DNA of 64,000 nucleotides, from NCBI GenBank assembly GCA_963817335.1, contig CAWFNX010000005.1:744001-808000 (forward strand). Direction: 5' to 3'. This DNA is from AV40 sp963817335. Its GTDB lineage: Bacteria > Verrucomicrobiota > Verrucomicrobiia > Chthoniobacterales > UBA10450. The position numbers and the translations under genes were made by a program. Positions 27,433 to 34,537 of the stretch are shown piece after piece. Within the stretch, counting starts at the first letter, position 1; every line of letters starts with the position of its first letter. The notes under the pieces were generated by a model. The model made no database searches. It was not told where the DNA came from and saw only the letters and a program-made list of their open reading frames with translations.

Positions 27433-28002
27433 ATGGCCCAGACACTCGCAGGCAAAGATCAGTGGTTCGTGGTTCATGTCCTCTCCGGTCAGGAGAACAA
27501 GGTCAAGGAGAACATCGACAAGCGCTTGAAGACCGAGGAGATGGGCGATGTGATTTACGAGGTGCTCGTCCCGACGGAACGGGTCTCGGAAATCAAGAAG
27601 GGAAAGAAAAGCGAGACCACACGGAAGTTTTTCCCGGGCTACCTGATCGTGAATATGCATTTGCTCGACGAGAACAATCAACTCGTTGGCCGCACCTGGT
27701 ATTTCATTCGTGAAACGCCGGGCGTAATCGGTTTTGCCGGCACCAAGGACAAGCCGATCCCGATGCGCGCGTCGGAAGTCGAGTCGATGCTCGCGCAAAT
27801 GAAAGAGCGGGAAGAAAAAGTGAAACCGAAAGTCAGCTTCGAGGTTGGCGAGACGGTTAAAGTGGCGGACGGTCCGTTCCAGAATCAGAACGGCATCGTG
27901 GAAGAAATCGATCCCGAGCGCGGCAAGTTGCGCGTGTCGGTGACAATTTTCGGCCGCGCGACCCCGGTCGAACTCGAATACTGGCAGGTGGAACGGGGCT
28001 AG
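27433..28002 (+). CDS. nusG: Transcription termination/antitermination factor NusG
   Basis: A 189 aa protein with the NGN domain (WFVVHVLSGQENKVKENI; FFPGYLIVNM; ETPGVIGFAG) and a C-terminal KOW domain (FEVGETVKVADGPFQNQNG; VSVTIFGRATPVELEY). NusG binds RNA polymerase and couples it to Rho or the ribosome. The start immediately follows secE. Confidence 0.97.
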   Translation: MAQTLAGKDQWFVVHVLSGQENKVKENIDKRLKTEEMGDVIYEVLVPTERVSEIKKGKKSETTRKFFPGYLIVNMHLLDENNQLVGRTWYFIRETPGVIGFAGTKDKPIPMRASEVESMLAQMKEREEKVKPKVSFEVGETVKVADGPFQNQNGIVEEIDPERGKLRVSVTIFGRATPVELEYWQVERG

Positions 28003-28039
28003 TCTCTCAACTATCAACCCTCAACTCTCAACAATTTAA

Positions 28040-28465
28040 ATGGCTAAAGAAGTTATTGCTCAGATCAAATTGCAGATTCCCGCGGGTCAGGCGAATCCCG
28101 CGCCGCCAGTTGGCACCGCGCTTGGACCGCGCGGCATCAACATCATGGCGTTCTGCAAAGAATTTAACGCCGCGACTCAAAAGCAAGCCGGTGACATTCT
28201 CCCAGTCGTGATCACGGTTTTCAAAGACAAGTCTTTCACCTTTATCACCAAGAGTCCGCCGGCTGCGATCTTGTTGAAGAAAGCGGCCAACATCGCCGCC
28301 GGCTCGAAAGAGCCGAACAAGGAAAAAGTCGGCAAAGTCACCCGCAAACAGGTCATGGATATCGTGAACACGAAGCGCAAAGACCTGAACGCGCGCAGCG
28401 ACGAAGCCGCTTTTCGCATCATTGAAGGCACGGCCCGCCAAATGGGCCTCGAAGTCGTCGATTAA
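28040..28465 (+). CDS. rplK: Large ribosomal subunit protein uL11
   Basis: A 141 aa protein, full length: IKLQIPAGQANPAPPVGTALG at the N-terminus, FVITKSP-like FTFITKSPPAAILLKKAA, and MDIVNTKRKDLNA...GTARQMGLEVVD at the end. It binds the GTPase-associated centre of 23S rRNA. The 37-bp gap from nusG contains a CTCAAC repeat tract (28005-28033). rplA, which follows in most bacteria, is not here. Instead a hairpin (GCCACGG/CCGTGGC at 28482-28506) and a response-regulator gene follow. Confidence 0.97.
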   Translation: MAKEVIAQIKLQIPAGQANPAPPVGTALGPRGINIMAFCKEFNAATQKQAGDILPVVITVFKDKSFTFITKSPPAAILLKKAANIAAGSKEPNKEKVGKVTRKQVMDIVNTKRKDLNARSDEAAFRIIEGTARQMGLEVVD

Positions 28466-28563
28466 AGGTCGACAAGCTGTAGCCACGGAGGCGCTGAAAC
28501 CGTGGCAAAAGGCATTGTTAACAATGTTACAACGGCACCCGTCTTGCTAATTGGGTTTGCTCT

Positions 28564-29025
28564 ATGCGTTTACGAGCGCCGCGAACCCCTGAGCCGGCGG
28601 AGATGGTTACTCTCAGCATTGATATTGTAGAGAAGGCGAAGTCCCATGCGCCAACCCGGAAGGTCTTGCTCCTGGAAGATCGCAATGATTTCCAGGAGGT
28701 TATTCGCGATTACCTCGCCTCCTGTTCTTATCAGGTAACCTCGGTCAACAGCGGCATCGAGGGCCTGCGGAAGATCATGGAGAGCGGCTTTGATCTCATC
28801 CTTTGCGACATGATGATGCCGCAAATGGGGGGCGAGATGTTCTATTGGGCGGTGACCCGTGTCCGCCCCGCTACTCGTCAGCGCTTCATATTTTTTACCG
28901 GTCACAAGAACAATCCGACCCTCGAGTTTTTCTTTCGCCGGGTAAACGCGACGGTGTTGTACAAGCCGTTCAAGCTTTCGGTGCTCGACTCGGCGATTCG
29001 CGATGTTTTTCTTAAAGTAGAGTGA
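28564..29025 (+). CDS. Single-domain response regulator
   Basis: A 153 aa protein holding one receiver domain (KVLLLEDRNDFQEVIRDYL; phospho-acceptor Asp in LILCDMMMPQMGG; FFTGHKN with the switch Thr; YKPFKLSVLDSAI with the conserved Lys). No output domain is present, so it probably acts by protein contact or in a relay. It stands between rplK and a relic copy of the rplK 3' end, an unusual place for a signalling gene. The first 20-30 residues have no receiver homology, and the true start may be the ATG of MVTLSIDIVEK. Confidence 0.85.
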   Translation: MRLRAPRTPEPAEMVTLSIDIVEKAKSHAPTRKVLLLEDRNDFQEVIRDYLASCSYQVTSVNSGIEGLRKIMESGFDLILCDMMMPQMGGEMFYWAVTRVRPATRQRFIFFTGHKNNPTLEFFFRRVNATVLYKPFKLSVLDSAIRDVFLKVE

Positions 29026-29051
29026 CCAATAAGCAGAGCTGCTGAGCGAGT

Positions 29052-29125
29052 GCTTCCGTCATCGGCGCCGCTGCCCGCAAGATGGACCTTGGAGTAGTCG
29101 ATTAAAGATCGACAGCGCTCACGGA
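29052..29125 (+). pseudogene. Relic of an rplK 3' end
   Basis: 29073-29105 reads A R K M D L G V V D stop, matching the uL11 C-terminus ARQMGLEVVD stop at 28436-28465, and the likeness continues past the stop (ATTAAAGGTCGACA against ATTAAAGATCGACA, then CACGGAG in both). The upstream TTCCGTCATCGG resembles the FRIIEG codons with indels. No rplK-length frame remains. It looks like a duplicated or split rplK tail with the response-regulator gene between the copies. Confidence 0.6.
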
Positions 29126-29146
29126 GAGCGGCATTTTTCGAATGCT

Positions 29147-29524
29147 ATGTTGATTCGAATCGCGGCCGCGCTTTGTTTTCTGGCCGTTGCGCTGGGCGCG
29201 TTCGGTGCCCATTGGCTCAAGCTCACTCTGGAAGCGAACAATCTGGTCGAGGTTTGGAACAAGGCTGTGCTGTATCACTTCGTTCACGCGATCGCACTGT
29301 TTGTTCTCGCGCTGGTTGGATCGAAAAATTGCAGCGCCTGGTGGTTGCTTTTCGCGGGGATAATTATTTTCAGTGGTAGCTTGTATACGATGGGGCTGAC
29401 CGGCCTTCGATGGCTGGGCGCGATTACACCGCTTGGCGGATTGTGTTTTTTGGCCGGCTGGGCGTGGCTGGTGATTTCGCCGCCAACAGGTAGCGGCGGT
29501 TTACCGAACCGCCATGGCGATTGA
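29147..29524 (+). CDS. DUF423 family small membrane protein
   Basis: A 125 aa protein with four hydrophobic segments and the DUF423 pattern ALGAFGAHWLK, WNKAVLYHFVHAIALFVLA, FSGSLYTMGLTGLRWLGAITPLGG. Function is unknown. The natural end is near WLVISPP; the last dozen residues (TGSGGLPNRHGD) are encoded by a two-hairpin element at 29488, so the stop also comes from that repeat. Confidence 0.88.
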   Translation: MLIRIAAALCFLAVALGAFGAHWLKLTLEANNLVEVWNKAVLYHFVHAIALFVLALVGSKNCSAWWLLFAGIIIFSGSLYTMGLTGLRWLGAITPLGGLCFLAGWAWLVISPPTGSGGLPNRHGD

Positions 29525-29542
29525 GGTCAATCGCCGCTACCT
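29488..29542 (+). repeat. Two-hairpin palindromic element at the 3' end of the DUF423 gene
   Basis: Outer AGGTAGC/GCTACCT, hairpin 1 GGCGGTT-TACCG-AACCGCC, hairpin 2 GGCGATTG-AGGT-CAATCGCC. It encodes the C-terminal tail and stop of the DUF423 protein. Confidence 0.82.
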
Positions 29543-29592
29543 CAGAACGCGACTTCCCTGAGGTCACGCCTTATGTTTATAATGCGCGCGGT

Positions 29593-30393
29593 ATGGACGC
29601 CGCGAACTTGCGCTCAGTTCCGTTGTTTTCGTCGCTTGATGCAAAAGCGACCGCTGAGCTCGGCAAGTATTTAACGATCCACGATTACCCAAAATCGGCG
29701 ACGATCTTTCGAACCCGCGACCCGGGCGACGCCATGTATCTGGTTGATGTCGGCAAGGTAGCCATCAGCATTACTGACGCGGACGGTCACATCGTAACGC
29801 TGGCCGAACTTGGACCGGGAGATTTTTTTGGCGAAATGGCGATGCTGGATGGTCAAGGCCGATCGGCAAACGCAGTGGCAACCGAAGATGCGCGACTGGC
29901 GAAGCTCACGCGCGACGATTTTCTCACGTTTATGCGGAGCGATCCGCAGATCACTCTCGAGCTGCTTACGTCTTTGACGGCACGGTTGCGGCGCACAGAC
30001 GATCTCTTGCGCCACCGGGTTTCACGCAACGTAAACCAGGAGGAAGAGGCGCGGTTAACATTGGCGGACCATCTTGCAGACAAAATCGCGGAGTTCGGTG
30101 GGAGCTGGAAATTCATCATCGTGTTCATGGCGGTTCTCCTATTGTGGATGGGCTTAAATACGTGGCTTTTCGTGGCCCATGCATTTGATCCTCCGCCATA
30201 TTTACTGTTGAGCACAGCTTTGAACATGCTCGCAGCTTTGCAGGCACCCATCATTATGATGTCCCAAAATCGACAGTCGTACAAAGACCGACTGCGCGCG
30301 AACCTCGACTATCAGGTAAATCTCAAAAACGAATTGCTCTTGGGTGATATTATTCGTCGCCTGGACGAGCTGAAGAAAAGAGCGCGCGATTAA
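29593..30393 (+). CDS. Cyclic-nucleotide-binding DUF1003 membrane protein
   Basis: A 266 aa protein from MDAANLRSVPLFSSLD. The N-terminal domain is a cyclic-nucleotide-binding fold (DPGDAMYLVDVGKVAISI; GPGDFFGEMAMLDGQGRSANAVA), and the C-terminal half is DUF1003 (LADKIAEFGGSWKFIIVFMA; NMLAALQAPIIMMSQNRQ) with two membrane helices. The upstream in-frame extension to 29521 is repeat-derived. It precedes another membrane protein with the same sensor domain by about 60 bp, so the pair may be co-regulated by a nucleotide second messenger. Confidence 0.88.
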   Translation: MDAANLRSVPLFSSLDAKATAELGKYLTIHDYPKSATIFRTRDPGDAMYLVDVGKVAISITDADGHIVTLAELGPGDFFGEMAMLDGQGRSANAVATEDARLAKLTRDDFLTFMRSDPQITLELLTSLTARLRRTDDLLRHRVSRNVNQEEEARLTLADHLADKIAEFGGSWKFIIVFMAVLLLWMGLNTWLFVAHAFDPPPYLLLSTALNMLAALQAPIIMMSQNRQSYKDRLRANLDYQVNLKNELLLGDIIRRLDELKKRARD

Positions 30394-30453
30394 GCCGGCA
30401 GCTACAACCTTGTCGCCGTCGGCTTGCGGGAGTACAGTCGCAACGATTAGCTG

Positions 30454-32019
30454 ATGTTCGCCATCTTGTTCGACACGCAGCGAGCGGCGCTTACCGTGGG
30501 CGCCTTTGTTGGCACCTTTTTCGTCGCCCTGATAATCGGTCGTTTATTAAAGCGCCGGGCCGGTGTTCGGCTGGGTGTTCTCTATCAACTTTTCTGTCTG
30601 ACTCTCGCGTTTTACGCCGCGCTGGCTGTCTACGGCGTACACGCAACCTGGCGCAATCACATTGGGGCGGCTGCCATTCTTCTGAGCACCGCATTCGTGG
30701 TCGCACTGGTTAATCGTTACCTTTGGGATTGGTACTTCGAAACCCGCAAGCGGACGCCCATACCGCATTTTCTGCGCGAAGTGATGGCAGGAATCATTTT
30801 CCTGATCGTCCTGCTTTTTGTGCTGAGCTTTGGTTATCATGCCGAGAACCAGTTGAAAGGCGTCCTGGCTGGTTCCGGCGTTATCGCAATTATCCTCGGC
30901 TTTGCCGGGCAGAATTTCCTCGCCGGCATCATTGGTGGCATCTCGATCCAAATCAATCGGCCTTACAAAGTGGGAGACTGGCTCAAGGTCGGGGACATCT
31001 ACGCCGAAGTGCGGGAAATCAACTGGCGCTCCACTCGGCTGTGCACCAACGACAATATCTATCTCGACATCCCGAATAACGAGATGGTCCAGCGCACTAT
31101 CACAAATCTGAGTTACCCGAACCGGACGCATTTCATGCGTCTGCAAATCAACGCCGATTACGCCGCGCCGCCCAACCACGTGAAAGAGGCGCTCATGCGT
31201 GCCACCATTCAGGTACCCGGGGTGGAGAAAGATCCGCCGCCGCAGATTTATGTAAGTGAATACGGCGACTCGGCAATCGTTTACCAGATCAAGTTCGCAA
31301 TGACGACTCATTCTGGCTACTACGAAGTACGCGACGGTATTTACACGAATGCCTGGTACGAATTCCGGCGGCGCAACATCACCATTCCGTACCCCCAGCG
31401 CACGCTCCACCTTGAGCGCAAGACCAGCCGGCCAAGCGACGAAGGCCACGATGAAGCGTTCTCGATCTTGCGCGGTGAACCGCTTTTTCAATGCCTGTCC
31501 GACCGACAAATCGACAATCTGGTCAACCAGTCGGATCTCAATCATTTCGGTCGCGGCGAGCGAGTCATTGAAGAAGGCGCGGAGGGAAATTCCATGTTCA
31601 TTTTACTTCATGGTTCGGCTCAGGTCTCGGTTGCGAAAAATGGATCGACAATTCCGGTGGCGACTTTGCGTTCGGGCGATTGTTTCGGCGAAATGTCACT
31701 TCTAACCGGTGAAAGGCGCAGCGCAACCGTGCGGGCCGAGGGCGATTGTTACGTCATGGAGATCGGCAAGGACGTTATGGGCGAAGTCATTCGGGAATCG
31801 CCGGATTGTTTGAAACAGCTGAGCGAACTATTGGCCAAGCGAAGAATGGAGACGGAAGGGATTCTCAAGGATGCCGCCAGTCAGCGCAGCCGATCAGGCC
31901 GCCAAGCAACGCGAATACACCGCGACCTTTCTCAATCGATTGAAGACATTCTTCGCGCTGTAACTTTGTCATTGCGACGCACTCGCAGCCGGTTTGGCCA
32001 TGGGTCAAGCACAGACTAG
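30454..32019 (+). CDS. MscS-type mechanosensitive channel with C-terminal cyclic-nucleotide-binding domain
   Basis: A 521 aa inner-membrane protein. About four N-terminal helices lead into the pore region LAGSGVIAIILGFAGQNFL and the MscS beta domain (RPYKVGDWLKVGDIYAEVRE; LDIPNNEMVQRTITNLS). Residues about 335-460 form a cyclic-nucleotide-binding domain (GAEGNSMFILLHGSAQVSV; GDCFGEMSLLTGERRSATV). Such fusions are known as bCNG-type channels, which may be gated by nucleotide more than by tension. The basic, Arg-rich tail is odd. It is followed by a hairpin that may end the transcript. Confidence 0.92.
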   Translation: MFAILFDTQRAALTVGAFVGTFFVALIIGRLLKRRAGVRLGVLYQLFCLTLAFYAALAVYGVHATWRNHIGAAAILLSTAFVVALVNRYLWDWYFETRKRTPIPHFLREVMAGIIFLIVLLFVLSFGYHAENQLKGVLAGSGVIAIILGFAGQNFLAGIIGGISIQINRPYKVGDWLKVGDIYAEVREINWRSTRLCTNDNIYLDIPNNEMVQRTITNLSYPNRTHFMRLQINADYAAPPNHVKEALMRATIQVPGVEKDPPPQIYVSEYGDSAIVYQIKFAMTTHSGYYEVRDGIYTNAWYEFRRRNITIPYPQRTLHLERKTSRPSDEGHDEAFSILRGEPLFQCLSDRQIDNLVNQSDLNHFGRGERVIEEGAEGNSMFILLHGSAQVSVAKNGSTIPVATLRSGDCFGEMSLLTGERRSATVRAEGDCYVMEIGKDVMGEVIRESPDCLKQLSELLAKRRMETEGILKDAASQRSRSGRQATRIHRDLSQSIEDILRAVTLSLRRTRSRFGHGSSTD

Positions 32020-32086
32020 CTCATAGTCTCTATCACACATTCCAGTTTGTCAGACCTAAGCCTAACGAAAGAGACCTATCGGGTAA

Positions 32087-32119
32087 CGGCCGCCAGGCCT
32101 CGGCGGCTTATTTGTCTTT
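32087..32119 (+). terminator. Possible terminator after the MscS-type gene
   Basis: GCCGCC-loop-GGCGGC stem followed by TTATTTGTCTTT. The T-run is broken, so efficiency is uncertain. A second small hairpin, GAACGTT-TGTT-AACGTTC, lies closer to the peptide gene (about 32192-32210). Confidence 0.4.
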
Positions 32120-32240
32120 ACAGGGGTTAACCCACTCTGGTACACCTTCAGTTCGGCGGGGCCTCGCGAGCGGAAGCGGCTGGGAATCGCGAACGTTTGT
32201 TAACGTTCCTGAATAAACTTAAACCTAACCTCGTACCTAT

Positions 32241-32432
32241 ATGCCAAAGAAAAAAAGTCCTGAAGTCATTGTCACCGAAGACGTCATCATCATCGAACTA
32301 CCGTCGGACATATCCGCAGCCGCAAAGGCGAAAATTCGAAAGGGCGGTGTGGCGAAGTTCAAGATCAAGGAAATAAAAGTCAAAAGTATTCCGAGCATTC
32401 TGAAGGGTGACAAACCAGTTCAGGGATGTTAA
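32241..32432 (+). CDS. Short basic peptide, candidate RiPP-type precursor
   Basis: A 63 aa peptide with no signal sequence and no family I recognise. The N-terminal part is MPKKKSPEVIVTED; the centre is hydrophobic and strand-like (VIIIELPSDI), then Lys-rich (KAKIRKGG; KFKIKEIKVKS); the end is GDKPVQGC with the only Cys as the last residue. It is 141 bp upstream of, and on the same strand as, a B12-binding radical SAM enzyme. Its stop is followed at once by a perfect hairpin (CAGGCAT/ATGCCTG, 32433-32457). The precursor role is inferred from position, size and composition only. Confidence 0.5.
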   Translation: MPKKKSPEVIVTEDVIIIELPSDISAAAKAKIRKGGVAKFKIKEIKVKSIPSILKGDKPVQGC

Positions 32433-32573
32433 CAGGCATAACTTTGTAAATGCCTGGCGGGTCATCATTGCCTGGTAGGAAGTTTTTAGTGAGCGGCTTC
32501 GATGACACGACGTCCGGTTTATCTGAGACGGCGATAAGTTCGATACAAGACCGGGCAAAAACGCTTCATTCGA

Positions 32574-34523
32574 ATGAAGATCGTGTTCGTCCAAAACTTT
32601 CTGCTGGATAGCAGCGGACTAACCAGTCCTGATAACTTCTTTCCGCATCTCGGATTAATCTCGCTCATCGCAACGATCGAGAAGTCCCGACACATTCCAG
32701 CTCTCTACGATCCGATGCTTGAATTGCACAAAGGGGAGCTGGTCCTCGATGGTTCGATTTACGAGAAAGTTGCTCTGCAACTACTCCGGGAGGATCCGGA
32801 CGCTGTCGGATTTACCGCTCTGGGCTGCAACTTTTTAGCGGTTGTAAAGATAGCGCGTGAAATAAAACAGCGCAGGCCGCAAACGACTATCTTGCTCGGA
32901 GGCCCACATCCAACCGTTCTCGAATCCGAGATCATGAATCGCTTCTTTGAATTTGACGTCCTGGTTCGTGGCGAGGCAGAACAGACAATTGTTCCGCTTC
33001 TCGACGCTTTGGATACTAGCAAGGAGTTGTCAGGAATACCGGGAATCAGTTACCGGGACGGATCAAGCATTCGCCGCGCGCCGAATGATGCTGGGGTAAT
33101 GGATGTGAACACGCTGTCCATGGCCGCGTTTCATTTTTATCCAATACGCGAGCTTGGATTACGCGAGATGCGCGTGGAAGCCGGCCGAGGATGCCCATTT
33201 CATTGCACGTTTTGCTCCACCGCCACATTTTTTGGGAGACAGTACCGAGTCAAGGCCGCCGAGAAACTCGTGAACGAGTTAAAGTTTCTCAACCGCGCCT
33301 ATGCAATACGCAAGTTTTCATTGCAACACGATCTCTTCACGGTTAACCGGCGAAAAGTTCTTGAGTTTTGTGAAGAGGTTCGAGAGCACAATTTCGAGTG
33401 GACGTGCTCGGCCCGAGTCGATTGTGTTGATCCAGAGTTGATTCGCGAAATGGCACGGGCTGGATGCCGCGGAATTTACTTTGGCGTCGAGACCGGCTCG
33501 GTAACTCTTCAAGAAGTGGTGAAGAAGCGGCTGAATCTGAGCTTACTCCGACCGACACTTATATGCTCAAGAGAAGTGGGTGTTGACGTAACAACATCTT
33601 TTATCACGGGATTTCCCGACGAAACGGTTTCAGACTTAAAAGCTACCCTGGAGTGCATGGACGACTGCCTCCGAATTTCCCCAACAACAACTTCGTTGCA
33701 GTTGCACCTGCTGACCCCGGAGCCCGGAACGGCACTTTACGAGCAGAATAGGAACGAGCTTTTGTACGATGGTTACATTAGCGATTTCAACTTTCCGCCC
33801 CTGGCCGCCGATGAACCCGAGTTCCTCCGCGATAATCCGGCGATCTTCATGAATCATCATTTTTACAAAACGCGACTTCCTCGTGAGATGGCGACCGGTG
33901 TAACAAGTATACTTTCGGCATTGTCAGCCTTGGGAGGTCCGCTTTTGCAGGCGACGATGGAGTATCTCAAGACCAACCTGTGCGATCTGGCGTTTTCAAT
34001 CCTCGCGCGCTGCGACAAAGGTCAAACCACCCACTCTAGGGTCTTTCGGGAACTTCTCTGCTTAATCGATGAAACTGACAGGCGCGGGCGAGTCATTAAC
34101 CAATTGATTCAGTTTGCCTGGGCCCACTTCCGCGCGCGTGAGCCACAAAAGATCTCAACCAATAATCAGTCAGTTGGAAATTTTGCGGACACAATCTGCG
34201 TCGCACCTCGTACAACCATTTTCCGGAACACATTCGACATTCCACGTGCGCTTGATCGAATCGACCATCGAGTAGCATCGTGGCGGTCCATCTCGACGCG
34301 CTCAACGAGCCATAGTTTCGTCGTGCACCGGGGAAAATCTGGCTACGAATCAAAAACTCTCGCGGTGGACAATGAGATTGGCTTACTGCTGAAGCTGTTG
34401 GCTACTCCCCGCCCGAGAGCATGGGCGCTAAAAAAATTCTCGCCCGTTCACGAGCGCGTGACAGAAGGCGCCATTGAGGACCTGTTGGAGCGAGGGGTTC
34501 TCCAGGTTTACCCGCAGAAGTAA
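32574..34523 (+). CDS. B12-binding radical SAM enzyme with C-terminal winged-helix-like domain
   Basis: A 649 aa protein. Residues 1 to about 180 form a cobalamin-binding-like Rossmann domain (FPHLGLISLIATIEKS; TTILLGGPHPTVLES; LVRGEAEQTIVPLLDAL) without the DxHxxG motif. The radical SAM core has the cluster motif C207-x3-C211-x2-C214 (GRGCPFHCTFCSTA) and the distal GVETGS and SFITGFPDETVSDL motifs. The last 65 residues (about 585-649) look like a small winged helix (VDNEIGLLLKLLATPRP; EGAIEDLLERGVLQV), similar in style to PqqD/RRE peptide-binding domains. Class B12-rSAM enzymes methylate or rearrange unactivated carbons. It has no obvious Shine-Dalgarno. Confidence 0.85.
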   Translation: MKIVFVQNFLLDSSGLTSPDNFFPHLGLISLIATIEKSRHIPALYDPMLELHKGELVLDGSIYEKVALQLLREDPDAVGFTALGCNFLAVVKIAREIKQRRPQTTILLGGPHPTVLESEIMNRFFEFDVLVRGEAEQTIVPLLDALDTSKELSGIPGISYRDGSSIRRAPNDAGVMDVNTLSMAAFHFYPIRELGLREMRVEAGRGCPFHCTFCSTATFFGRQYRVKAAEKLVNELKFLNRAYAIRKFSLQHDLFTVNRRKVLEFCEEVREHNFEWTCSARVDCVDPELIREMARAGCRGIYFGVETGSVTLQEVVKKRLNLSLLRPTLICSREVGVDVTTSFITGFPDETVSDLKATLECMDDCLRISPTTTSLQLHLLTPEPGTALYEQNRNELLYDGYISDFNFPPLAADEPEFLRDNPAIFMNHHFYKTRLPREMATGVTSILSALSALGGPLLQATMEYLKTNLCDLAFSILARCDKGQTTHSRVFRELLCLIDETDRRGRVINQLIQFAWAHFRAREPQKISTNNQSVGNFADTICVAPRTTIFRNTFDIPRALDRIDHRVASWRSISTRSTSHSFVVHRGKSGYESKTLAVDNEIGLLLKLLATPRPRAWALKKFSPVHERVTEGAIEDLLERGVLQVYPQK

Positions 34524-34537
34524 CGGAACCCAGCCCG

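Noticed and set aside
28482..28506. Hairpin after rplK as an intrinsic terminator
   Set aside because: Stem is good but followed by AAAAGG, with no T-run.
30547..31545. 332-codon antisense frame in the MscS-type gene
   Set aside because: Shadow frame without domain or start context.
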